From the NCBI GenBank assembly GCA_002713555.1, contig PATG01000037.1, positions 1 through 20,135 of the forward strand: a DNA stretch of 20,135 nt. The letters run 5' to 3'. A program made the translations under genes and the position numbers. The notes below the pieces were generated by a model that did no database searches, was not told where the DNA came from, and saw nothing but the letters and a program-made list of their open reading frames with translations. Position 1 is the stretch's first letter, and each line of letters begins with the position of its first letter. Below, one piece after another: positions 1-7,261 of the stretch. The stretch comes from Planctomycetaceae bacterium (GTDB lineage: Bacteria; Planctomycetota; Planctomycetia; Pirellulales; Lacipirellulaceae).

Positions 1-526
1 CCGCCACCCAGGAGCTGATCTCTGGCGACCCCAAAGACGAGTCAACCTTCATAGGGCCAATGATTGATGTGCGAGAAGCCCAACGTCTGGAAGCTTGGAT
101 ACAAGCACGGAAGCAGGGGGGAAATTGCTTTGTGGTGGGGGCAGGGAGGGAGCGATGCTTGAAGCCACCTTGCTTGAAGAGGTGCCCCAGGACCAATTGA
201 TTTGCACCCAGGAAGCCTTTGGTCCTGTTGCCGTATTGAGTCAATTCTCTGAATTTGATGATTCTCTTGAGCAGGTGAACAATAGCACCTTTGGTCTGCA
301 GGCAGGCTTCTTTACACGTGATATCTATAAGATACAGCGTGCTTGGGATGAGTTGGATGTGGGAGGTGTTATTATTGGTGACGTACCCTCCTGGCGTGTT
401 GATAATATGCCGTATGGTGGCGTTAAAGATAGCGGGATTGGCCGCGAAGGCATTCGCTTTGCGATGGAAGACATGACCGAAATGCGGCACTTGGTGATTC
501 GTACCCCACACTCGATGCTGTGGTAA
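1..526 (+). CDS. Aldehyde dehydrogenase, C-terminal part, frameshifted, 5' end outside window
   Basis: NAD(P)-dependent aldehyde dehydrogenase, oxidising an aldehyde to the acid. Only the C-terminal ~175 residues are here; the catalytic Cys motif lies upstream of the window. Reading from base 3 gives GDPKDESTFIGPM and EAWIQARKQGG, typical of the region before the catalytic C-terminal lobe. The reading then has to move to another frame at the run of six G (116-121): frame 2 continues GGKLLCGGGREGAMLEATLL, EAFGPVAVLSQF (cofactor-binding Glu in E-x-F-G-P), FGLQAGFFTRD, and MPYGGVKDSGIGREG near the end. One extra G in the run would join the halves perfectly. Residues on both sides are well conserved, so this is either a very recent mutation or a sequencing/assembly indel. 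The MPYGGVKDSGIGREG ending resembles the lactaldehyde/glyceraldehyde-3-phosphate type of ALDH; the substrate cannot be told. Stop TAA at 524-526. Confidence 0.85.
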
Positions 527-942
527 TCTGTGACGACTATGACGGTAAGGTTCTCATTGCCAGAAGTACCGATCCTAGAACAACGCTACGGACACCTGTT
601 CTTTGTGAACTTGTAACGATTATACGGCGTCTTCATGAAAACTTCACTGTTACTAGTCGGATGATCGCTCTAGCCATTGTATTCGTGATGGCAAAAAAAC
701 CGATGTGATGGTTAGAGGCGGTACTGCATGCATATACAGCAAAAACGCAAGCATCAGTAATATTCGCAAGAGTGGATATTCGCAAAGGTGAATTGATCCT
801 CTTCCTACATAACGAGCTCTATTGGGCAAATTTCGTACTTGTGTGCAACACGTGTTGGCAGCTGATAATAATTGAAAGGGTCAGCGATCGCTCTCAGGGC
901 AGAAAATTCTCCGAAGACAATTTAAGAAGGGATTCTTTGAAA
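527..942. other. Non-coding spacer between aldehyde dehydrogenase and porin
   Basis: 416 bases with no convincing gene. A 62-codon frame at 520-708 starts inside the ALDH end, has no ribosome binding site and resembles nothing known. The downstream half holds likely control DNA for the porin: a perfect 12-bp palindrome at 846-857, a 10-bp palindrome AGCGATCGCT at 883-892, and the A/T-rich stretch TGATAATAATTG at 863-874 that could be a -10 region. A 10-bp direct repeat ATATTCGCAA occurs at 760-769 and 776-785. No clear terminator for the ALDH gene was found. Confidence 0.5.
846..857. promoter_or_regulatory. Palindrome CAACACGTGTTG upstream of porin
   Basis: Perfect 12-bp dyad about 85 bp before the porin start. 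It lies between TTGTGT (839-844, possible -35) and TGATAATAAT (863-872, possible -10), so a protein bound there would cover a promoter spacer. Promoter hexamers are weak matches and no regulator gene is adjacent; operator function is inference. Confidence 0.3.
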
Positions 943-2589
943 ATGGCATGCAATTTAAAGTGGAAATCACTTTTGCCAGCCCGTCTGGCAAATCGATTTA
1001 GACGCTGTATGACAGCTAGTTTGGCGATTGCGATAGGTTTCTGTTGCTTGAGCGAAAAGATTCTGGCTCAAGACTTAGAATTTGAAACTCACCATGCGGT
1101 ACCTGCGGTTGGTGAATTTCAAACGGTTGCTTTTTATAACAACTCCACGATGGAAGATGGGGAAAGCAAGGATCAGGATCTTACCCTTGAAGAACGAATG
1201 GCCAATTTGGAGGACAACTATTCCACTTTGAGCAGCAACTATGAAAATATCGAAAAGGCCAATAAAGGTCTAAAGTCGAAACTTAAGACCTTGGCAAAAT
1301 CCGGTCATAGCGGGGCCACCATGAAGGTCAATGGGCGTGTCCATGCCGATGTTTGGAGTTTTCCAAATAGCGATACGGAAGTCAACGTATTCGACTCTGG
1401 TGATCCAGCCGTCACACCGCAAGATCGTATCGGTTTTCGCCGCATGCGTTTTGGTGTGAAAGGCAACCTGTTGAAAACGATGAACTATAAAATTGAGATG
1501 GAATTCGCAGGTGGAAATGATGCAGAATTTCGTGATGCCTACTTGGGTTGGAAAGAACTGCCTTTCTTGCGTACCGTATTGCTCGGCAATCAAAAGCGCC
1601 CCTACGGTTTAGACCACCTCAACAGTAGTCGCTACAACGTCTTTTTGGAAAGACCCTTTGTTATTGAGTCTTTCAACCAGGATGCCCGTCGGTTTGGTTT
1701 GCAATCCTATGGTGTCTCTGAAGACGAAGCCTGGAACTGGCGGTATGGTGTCTTCAACCAGCGTTTGATCCAAGACGAAGGCAACTACATTAGCGATCAC
1801 TGGCAATTAGAATATGCTGGCCGCATAGCGAATACCTTTTGGTACGACGAAGCTTCGGGCGGCCGTGGGTACGGACACTGGGCTATCTCCGGGACTTATG
1901 CCAATCCAGATGGTTCTGCTGAGACCGAATATTCGGACGCTACCATTGGAATTCCGGGACGTGCCGCCAACGAGGCCCAGTTCCGCCAACGTCCAGAAGC
2001 CCGCTCTATCAGCCGCTGGTTGAATACGGGACGCATTGCCGGTGCAGACGATTACCAACTGCTAGGTTTAGAAAATGTCTGGAATTTTGGACCTCTCCAA
2101 ATAGTAGGTGAATATCTAAACATCTGGATGGAAAGAGATCCAGGAACAGTTGGTGGAGACTCTGATTTGCGTTTTGATGGTGCTTACCTCTACGCTGCCT
2201 ACTTCTTGACCGGGGAGCATATGCCATGGAAACGTTCTTCAGGCACGCTTGACCGCATTAAGCCCATTGAAAACTTCTTTCTAGTGGACACCTGCAATGA
2301 CGGAGTTCAGGGGGGTTGGGGAGCATGGCAGGTTGCTTATCGTGTATCCTACGCCGACTTCAACGACGAAAATATTTTCGGCGGTCGCGGTCTTAGCCAC
2401 ACTTTCGGTCTCAATTGGTACTGGAACGCTTACTCGCGTATGCAGTTTAACGCGATTTACGGCGAAATTGATGATGCTGCTATAAGTGATGGCGATAACA
2501 CGAGACTGTCTGATGGGACGACGCCTCCTGCGTCTATCCTGTCTGGTAACTATGCCGTTCTTGGTATGCGATTTATGGTTGACTTTTAA
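943..2589 (+). CDS. Outer-membrane porin, phosphate-selective porin O/P (OprP-like) family
   Basis: Beta-barrel porin of the Porin_O_P type, expected in the outer membrane as a trimeric channel for anions or small solutes; the actual substrate is not visible. The chosen start, ATG 943, has AGAAGG at 925-930 and gives 548 residues; the frame is open further back to a GTG at 772, but that would bury the signal peptide. Order: signal peptide with hydrophobic core at about 23-36 and likely cleavage after ILA (about residue 42); a heptad-like coiled coil at about 80-118 (LTLEERMANLE onward), as in other planctomycete porins; then the barrel from about 125, with alternating strands such as MKVNGRVHADVW, RIGFRRMRFGVKG and MNYKIEMEFAG, and YLGWKELPFLRTVLLGNQKRP, the family core. 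The protein ends in RFMVDF, with the terminal Phe expected for barrel insertion. Only 75 bp with no terminator separate it from the next gene, so co-transcription is likely. Confidence 0.88.
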   Translation: MACNLKWKSLLPARLANRFRRCMTASLAIAIGFCCLSEKILAQDLEFETHHAVPAVGEFQTVAFYNNSTMEDGESKDQDLTLEERMANLEDNYSTLSSNYENIEKANKGLKSKLKTLAKSGHSGATMKVNGRVHADVWSFPNSDTEVNVFDSGDPAVTPQDRIGFRRMRFGVKGNLLKTMNYKIEMEFAGGNDAEFRDAYLGWKELPFLRTVLLGNQKRPYGLDHLNSSRYNVFLERPFVIESFNQDARRFGLQSYGVSEDEAWNWRYGVFNQRLIQDEGNYISDHWQLEYAGRIANTFWYDEASGGRGYGHWAISGTYANPDGSAETEYSDATIGIPGRAANEAQFRQRPEARSISRWLNTGRIAGADDYQLLGLENVWNFGPLQIVGEYLNIWMERDPGTVGGDSDLRFDGAYLYAAYFLTGEHMPWKRSSGTLDRIKPIENFFLVDTCNDGVQGGWGAWQVAYRVSYADFNDENIFGGRGLSHTFGLNWYWNAYSRMQFNAIYGEIDDAAISDGDNTRLSDGTTPPASILSGNYAVLGMRFMVDF

Positions 2590-2664
2590 AGGTCAGAGTT
2601 TGGGGGAAAGCTAAGAGACTCCTTCTTACACCTGATAACTTTAAAACTAAGAGGAATTAAACAG

Positions 2665-3393
2665 ATGAGATATCCTATAACATTACGTTCAATTCGGAAC
2701 ATAGCAACGGCTGGATGTTTGAGCTTGCTGATCTGCATGCAATCTTTTGCAGAAACACAGTTGCAACAGCCGGTGTCTTTAGAAAATGAAAAAGCACGAA
2801 GTAGCCAAAGTAATGTGGAGCCGAATGAAGAGATAACGCTTACTGGTTGCACGGACTCTTGCTGCAATGACGGTTGCTGTGGAGGGAATTGCTGCTACGA
2901 ATCTGTTTGCTGCCCAAAATGCGTGACTGAAGAAGTCAAAAAGCACTGCTGGATCGTAAAACCTGAGTTGGTATGTATTCCCGGCTTCCGATTTGAATGC
3001 AATTGGAACCGTAAAAAACGTTCAGGCGGCGGCAACTGCTGTGACACGTGTACTGGAGACGATTGTTGTTGCTCGAAGAAATGCTGCTGTGATTGCGCAC
3101 CACCTGCATGTGGGCGTGTCAGGTGTATTAACGTTCTCGAGAAGCATGAGTACACATGCACGGAATGCGGTTGCGAATGGGAAGCCAAGTGTGTGCGAAC
3201 CAGCAAGGGTTGCTGCTCTGGTAAAGGAGCCAGCAAGTGCCCATCTTGTGGTTGTAAGAATGGATGTTGCGCTCAAAATGAATCGCCAGCCTATGATGTA
3301 GAACTTACCTCGGCCGAAGAAGTCTCCCAAGAAGTAGTGGAGCAGTCGAAGGAATCGATCGCGAGTCGTTGGACTAAATGGCTAAAGCGCTAA
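2665..3393 (+). CDS. Secreted cysteine-rich protein, unknown function
   Basis: 242-residue exported protein. ATG 2665 is preceded by AAGAGGA (2649-2655) at 9-nt spacing. The signal peptide has its hydrophobic core at about 13-28 and likely cleavage at SFA/ETQ (29/30). The mature part has 36 Cys, about 17 percent of residues, all between 62 and 202, in CC doublets and triplets (SCC, GCC, DCCCSKKCCCDC). A more regular segment, KHCWIVKPELVCIPGFRFEC (95-111 region) and CGRVRCINVLEKHEYTCTEC (149-168), looks like the conserved family core; I recall related cysteine-rich proteins in other planctomycetes but cannot check. CxxC pairs such as CTEC and CPSC resemble zinc knuckles. The C-terminal ~40 residues are acidic, then amphipathic and basic (SRWTKWLKR). 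Metal binding or a disulfide-stabilised envelope protein are both possible. Pairing with the porin suggests an envelope role; function is unknown. Confidence 0.8.
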   Translation: MRYPITLRSIRNIATAGCLSLLICMQSFAETQLQQPVSLENEKARSSQSNVEPNEEITLTGCTDSCCNDGCCGGNCCYESVCCPKCVTEEVKKHCWIVKPELVCIPGFRFECNWNRKKRSGGGNCCDTCTGDDCCCSKKCCCDCAPPACGRVRCINVLEKHEYTCTECGCEWEAKCVRTSKGCCSGKGASKCPSCGCKNGCCAQNESPAYDVELTSAEEVSQEVVEQSKESIASRWTKWLKR

Positions 3394-3915
3394 CAGCCAA
3401 GAATTTTTAACTCTCTGCGATTTAACATTAAACAGAACCAAAGCCGCCACCAGCAACTTGTTATCTCTCACAGGATATCGATTGCGGGAGCGGCTTTTTT
3501 CTGCACTAGAGAGATCGTTTGTAGTGACCATCGGTGCCGCCAATACCAGGCCATCGAGAATCGTTAGTGCCAGGTAAAATGCTCCACAGATAAAGGATTG
3601 CACACTGGCAATCATTAAGGCGGATCCCAGACCAGTGGACAGGCTCATGGCAAGCAATACTACCGTGAGGATTAAAGGTACCACCAGATGCGTACACAAG
3701 CTGGGATGAATATGGGAGATCTGTAAATAGTAATTCCAGAGAGCATTCGCGACACAAACGACAATCATGGCTACCACAGCAGGTAGAAAGTCGGGTGGGT
3801 CGACCGAACATATCCGGCACGCAATCCGCAGAGACCAGGCGGCAACGACGATACCAATCAGTATCAGAACTGCCCAGAACAACGGCGCATCCAAATTGTA
3901 GAGTTGGGACACCAC
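3382..3915 (-). CDS. Hypothetical four-helix membrane protein
   Basis: 177 residues from the GTG at 3915, chosen because GAAGGA (3921-3926 on the minus strand) sits 5 nt upstream; a second GTG follows directly and would give 8-nt spacing. The frame extends 17 codons further to a TTG at 3966 without a better site. Hydrophobic segments lie at about 13-29, 44-62, 75-93 and 98-127, with short polar loops, so four membrane helices are likely. The tail from about 135 is basic (EKSRSRNRYPVR). No family recognised and no catalytic motif seen. The 3' end overlaps the Cys-rich gene by 12 bp in convergent orientation, and the last ~40 codons are the same DNA as the terminator at 3440-3500, so the tail may be under odd constraints. 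The gene is divergent from the flavoprotein gene. Confidence 0.6.
   Translation of the reverse strand: MVSQLYNLDAPLFWAVLILIGIVVAAWSLRIACRICSVDPPDFLPAVVAMIVVCVANALWNYYLQISHIHPSLCTHLVVPLILTVVLLAMSLSTGLGSALMIASVQSFICGAFYLALTILDGLVLAAPMVTTNDLSSAEKSRSRNRYPVRDNKLLVAALVLFNVKSQRVKNSWLLAL
3440..3500 (+). terminator. Rho-independent terminator after the Cys-rich gene
   Basis: AAAGCCGC (3440-3447) pairs perfectly with GCGGCTTT (3490-3497), followed by a run of six T (3495-3500). The long interior folds further: GCAA (3453-3456) with TTGC (3482-3485) and TATC (3462-3465) with GATA (3474-3477), giving one interrupted stem. It begins 47 nt after the Cys-rich stop. It lies inside the 3' part of the convergent membrane-protein gene. 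Confidence 0.65.
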
Positions 3916-3920
3916 GAAAA

Positions 3921-3926
3921 TCCTTC
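3921..3926 (-). promoter_or_regulatory. Ribosome binding site GAAGGA deciding a GTG start
   Basis: On the minus strand GAAGGA precedes tandem GTG GTG codons at 3915-3910 by 5 and 8 nt. It is the only good Shine-Dalgarno match near the start of the membrane-protein frame and argues against the upstream TTG at 3966. Confidence 0.5.
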
Positions 3927-4089
3927 GTTGTGAAAAACGGCTTCGTGTGTTTGGTGTCCTATTCAACTTTACTTCGAAATGTGATGAATATTTGCAACGT
4001 TTGAGGTATTTCTCTTCTGTATTTCAGCAACGTATGGCGGTTCGGAATGATTTCCGCTCAGGACTTTATTTCAACATGGCAGCATACGG

Positions 4090-4118
4090 ATGACGTGAAC
4101 CGACGAATCCGCTAAAAT
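4090..4118 (+). promoter_or_regulatory. Sigma70-like promoter for the flavoprotein gene
   Basis: ATGACG (4090-4095, compare TTGACA) and TAAAAT (4113-4118, compare TATAAT) with a 17-bp spacer. The predicted start of transcription is near 4125, about 40 nt before the ATG at 4164. A small dyad, GGAC (4121-4124) and GTCC (4130-4133), overlaps the predicted start point. Confidence 0.45.
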
Positions 4119-4163
4119 CCGGACCTAACGTCCTGCGCCGATCTTTCTCTCTGAGGATGAGTT

Positions 4164-6359
4164 ATGAGTAATGGCTCAAATCAGTCTGGTCAGAAGAAAC
4201 GTTCTTATCTGGCGACTGTTCCCCCCCAGGAAATCCTGCCGATTATTGATGGTGACTTCCAGTCGAGTGTACGCGGCATCTACGTGATTGGTGATGTTAC
4301 GGGGGTTCCTTTGGTGAAGATTGCGGCCAACCATGGTGTGGAAGCAATTGAGAGGATGGAGAAGAAAGGCGCCTTTGAACCTAGCCAGATAGAGAATGGG
4401 CTACTCGATTTAGTGATTGTTGGTGCAGGCCCTGCTGGTTTATCGGCTGCTGTCGAAGCAGAACGTCTCAAACTCAAGTATGTTGTTCTAGAGCGTTCGC
4501 ACGCAGCAAATACGGTGCGAGGATTCCCGCCAGGAAAAAAAGTATATTCTGAACCCCGGCATCTTGCGAATAAGAGTGCACTACCCGTAGAAGGGGACCG
4601 CGAAAAATCTGAATTTCTCAAGATGGTCGATGAGGCTATCCAGGAAAAAAATATAAAGATTAAAGATGGAACGGAGGTCCATCAGATTCGCAAGCGAGGT
4701 GACCACGATTTTGAAGTTGAAGTGGTGGGCGGCAAACCATTTCCAACACGCAATGTCATAATTGCCATCGGTCGGCAGGGTGAATCTCGTAAACTGGATG
4801 TTCCTGGTGAGGACAAAGCTGAGAAAGTCGTCTATCGCCTCCACACACCTGAAGACTATCACAACAACGACCTGTTGATTGTTGGCGGTGGCAATTCGGC
4901 CATTGAAGCTGCGTTGATGTTGATGGAAAAAAACCGAGTTACGCTCTCTTATCGGCGCGACGAATTCTTTCGTCTTAAGGCTGAAAATCGCCAGCTTGTT
5001 GAACGTGCGATAGCCGAAGAAAAACTGACCGTATTCTATGAATCGACGGTTCGCGAAATCCAAGATAAGGCAGTGGATTTGCTAGTCCGAGATGAGCCGC
5101 GTACGATCAAGAACGACTACGTTCTGGTACTCATTGGTACTTTGCCACCTGTCGATTTCTTGCTGGATACCGGTATGGAGCTTGATGGGGTATGGACCGT
5201 AAGGCGAGGTTTCTACTGCCTGCTGGGCATCTTGCTGGGCTACTTTGTTTATTTTCAGTCCAAGCACTTCACTCTTAAACCGTCGGAAAAAGATTCTGAC
5301 CTCATTCCGATTTCCGGATTTGCCTGGATATTTGAAGCGTTGCCTGCGCGTTTTTCTAATCTGTATTCTTTCTATTACTTGCTCTATTTTGCTGGCATTG
5401 CCGTATTCGGTATCTATTGGGGACTACGGTATAAAAATCGCCTCGTCTGGCGGCGAAATCTATCCAATATCTTTTTCAATTGGACTTTGTGGTGGGGCCT
5501 GCCAACGCTATTGGTAGTGGTCCTGGGAAAGAATCCTTGGACTCCCCTCTTGACGCGATCACTCAATGCCTGGCCACTCAACATGACGGCCTTCGATCTT
5601 GATCCTATAGCAGGGCAGGGGGAACCCTCCTGGTGGACGGCGGTCGCTATTTTTGGAGTTATCTGGGCAGTGATACTCACCTTTGTAGTATTGCCTGTAT
5701 TTACGCTTTTTTTTGGCAAGTTTTATTGTTCCCATATCTGCTCCTGCGGGGCACTCGCTGAGACAGTGGGAAGTTCGTTCCGTCACCGTGGGCCCAAAGG
5801 CGATACGGCACGATGGATAGAACGATTTGGTTATGTGGTGATCCCACTCGCTGTAATTGTCACCGGGCTGCATCTCTACGGCATCGAATTGCCTTTTGGG
5901 TATTACAATTCTTTGGTGGGGACATTCTTTGCAGGGGCACTGGCCATTGGGGTTTATCCATTTCTGGGCCAACGCGTCTGGTGTCGGTTTTGGTGTCCAC
6001 TTGCCTTCTGGATGAATTTTTGGGGCCGTTGGTCACGGTTTAAGATTACAGCAGAGCCCGGCAAGTGCATTGATTGCAATATTTGCAACCAGTACTGTCA
6101 AATGGGTATTGATATCAAGTCACGAGCCCTACAGGGCAAACCGGTTACGCTCAAAGACACGCCTTGTGTAGGCTGTACAGAATGCATCGTTCGTTGTCCG
6201 ATGGAAATATTGCACTTAGGTGATTTGCCTGAAAATAAACCTTATCCGGGAGGGACCGATGCGGGTCCTGACGGAACCGTATTCGTGTCAATTCATGACT
6301 CGCTGGATATCCCCCGTGTGAATGATCTAACCCTTGATGAACGAAGTGTGGAGCCTTAA
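4164..6359 (+). CDS. Flavoprotein (thioredoxin-reductase-like) fused to membrane polyferredoxin (NapH/CcoG-like)
   Basis: 731 residues; ATG 4164 has GAGGA (4153-4157) at 6 nt. Residues 38-47 are GIYVIGDVTG, followed by AANHGVEA: this is the GD motif normally found at the end of the TrxR fold. Next come the FAD-binding GAGPAG (87-92), a second dinucleotide motif GGGNSAIEAA (241-250) for NAD(P)H, and a domain end near 345 (VLIGTLPPVDFLLDTGMEL) where the GD motif would normally follow but does not. No redox CxxC is present, so it is not a true thioredoxin reductase. About six membrane helices follow (349-364, 402-420, 437-455, 490-518, 556-572, 584-602), with YCSHICSCGALAE (521-533) and WCRFWCPLAFW (606-616) in the positions of NapH/CcoG cysteine motifs. 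Two 4Fe-4S sites close it: C635, C638, C641, C645 and C668, C671, C674, C678-P. Probable role: NAD(P)H-linked electron transfer through membrane iron-sulfur clusters; the acceptor is unknown. No CxxCH haem motif. Confidence 0.88.
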   Translation: MSNGSNQSGQKKRSYLATVPPQEILPIIDGDFQSSVRGIYVIGDVTGVPLVKIAANHGVEAIERMEKKGAFEPSQIENGLLDLVIVGAGPAGLSAAVEAERLKLKYVVLERSHAANTVRGFPPGKKVYSEPRHLANKSALPVEGDREKSEFLKMVDEAIQEKNIKIKDGTEVHQIRKRGDHDFEVEVVGGKPFPTRNVIIAIGRQGESRKLDVPGEDKAEKVVYRLHTPEDYHNNDLLIVGGGNSAIEAALMLMEKNRVTLSYRRDEFFRLKAENRQLVERAIAEEKLTVFYESTVREIQDKAVDLLVRDEPRTIKNDYVLVLIGTLPPVDFLLDTGMELDGVWTVRRGFYCLLGILLGYFVYFQSKHFTLKPSEKDSDLIPISGFAWIFEALPARFSNLYSFYYLLYFAGIAVFGIYWGLRYKNRLVWRRNLSNIFFNWTLWWGLPTLLVVVLGKNPWTPLLTRSLNAWPLNMTAFDLDPIAGQGEPSWWTAVAIFGVIWAVILTFVVLPVFTLFFGKFYCSHICSCGALAETVGSSFRHRGPKGDTARWIERFGYVVIPLAVIVTGLHLYGIELPFGYYNSLVGTFFAGALAIGVYPFLGQRVWCRFWCPLAFWMNFWGRWSRFKITAEPGKCIDCNICNQYCQMGIDIKSRALQGKPVTLKDTPCVGCTECIVRCPMEILHLGDLPENKPYPGGTDAGPDGTVFVSIHDSLDIPRVNDLTLDERSVEP

Positions 6360-6364
6360 ATGCT

Positions 6365-7258
6365 ATGAGCATGTCCAGGAAAGAATATTCGGGCGCATTT
6401 ATATGGTTGGCATTAGCTAGTTTTTTGATGCCTGTCGCGGTATCTCTATGGGCTTTCAAGTCAGTACCTCGCCCTTTCACCTATCCAGAAATCCAACTCG
6501 ATGCAGCGGGTGTTGATCAAGGACTATGGGATTTTCTTCTAAGAAATTATGTTGCAGACGGGTTGATAGACTACGACGGTTTGAAGCGAGACCATTATTT
6601 TAAAGTCTACATCGCTCAGCTTGCAACAGCTCAGCCGGATAAGTTGCCTGATGAAAATCATCGGCTGGCTTTCGATTGTAATGCCTACAATGCATTTGTG
6701 ATTAACGGTGTGATAATCCACAAGATCCACGGGAGCGTGCTTGATTTCAAGAGCAATGCAGGGAAGGGCTTTTTTGATCTTACCGAACATATCTTAGCTG
6801 GAGAGACGATCAGCCTTGATCACTTTGAACATCAGATGATACGACCAACTTACCAGGAGCCGCGCATCCATGTTGCCTTGGTGTGTGCTGCCAAAAGCTG
6901 TCCAGCAATACGTGGGGAAGCGTATCAAGGAAAGCGTATTCGTGAGCAATTGGAGGATCAAGCCAAATTATTTGCACATAATCAGGCTTACGTGAAGTAT
7001 CAGCCAGAGGAGAAAAAAGTTTATCTAAGTCCGATTCTTAAGTGGTATGCCGAAGATTTTGGGGGCGCCCCAGGTGTGATTAAATTTCTTTTGCAGCACG
7101 TCCAATCAGGTGAGGAGAGAGAGGGATTAAGTCTAGCTCAAAAAGGAGAAGTTGAGCTGGCCTACAATCCTTACGATTGGTCTCTGAACACGCAAGGCAA
7201 AGGAACGGACGTCGGCAAGAACACGAGTTTTGGTTCAGGATCTATCCCGAATGAATAA
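6365..7258 (+). CDS. DUF547 domain protein, membrane-anchored
   Basis: 297 residues starting 5 bp after the previous stop, so probably translated from the same mRNA; ATG at 6365 with a second in-frame ATG at 6371. A single hydrophobic segment (about 11-30) is an uncleaved anchor or signal peptide, placing the rest outside the cytoplasm. The body is a clear DUF547 domain: WDFLLRNYVADGLIDYDGL (55-73), LAFDCNAYNAFVI (101-113), GFFDLTEHILAGETISLDHF (135-154), RIHVALVCAAKSCPAIR (167-183) and LSPILKWYAEDFGG (221-234). Family members usually read LAF-W-I-NAYNAFVI; here the W-I pair is D-C, an unusual substitution in the most conserved block. The biochemical role of DUF547 is not established to my knowledge; Cys174 and Cys179 in CAAKSC are candidate functional residues. 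The pairing suggests a partner in the same redox process, which is inference. The C-terminal ~35 residues are polar and low in structure. Confidence 0.82.
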   Translation: MSMSRKEYSGAFIWLALASFLMPVAVSLWAFKSVPRPFTYPEIQLDAAGVDQGLWDFLLRNYVADGLIDYDGLKRDHYFKVYIAQLATAQPDKLPDENHRLAFDCNAYNAFVINGVIIHKIHGSVLDFKSNAGKGFFDLTEHILAGETISLDHFEHQMIRPTYQEPRIHVALVCAAKSCPAIRGEAYQGKRIREQLEDQAKLFAHNQAYVKYQPEEKKVYLSPILKWYAEDFGGAPGVIKFLLQHVQSGEEREGLSLAQKGEVELAYNPYDWSLNTQGKGTDVGKNTSFGSGSIPNE

Positions 7259-7261
7259 TAA

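Noticed and set aside
520..708. 62-codon frame after the aldehyde dehydrogenase
   Set aside because: Begins with GTG inside the ALDH stop region, no ribosome binding site, no recognisable protein character.
760..785. 10-bp direct repeat ATATTCGCAA, twice in 26 bp
   Set aside because: Only two copies, no further repeats, and far from a clear promoter.
5683..5770. Possible c-type haem motif in the polyferredoxin part (YCSHICSC)
   Set aside because: The order is C-S-H-I-C, not CxxCH; it corresponds to the cysteine motif of NapH/CcoG-like proteins.
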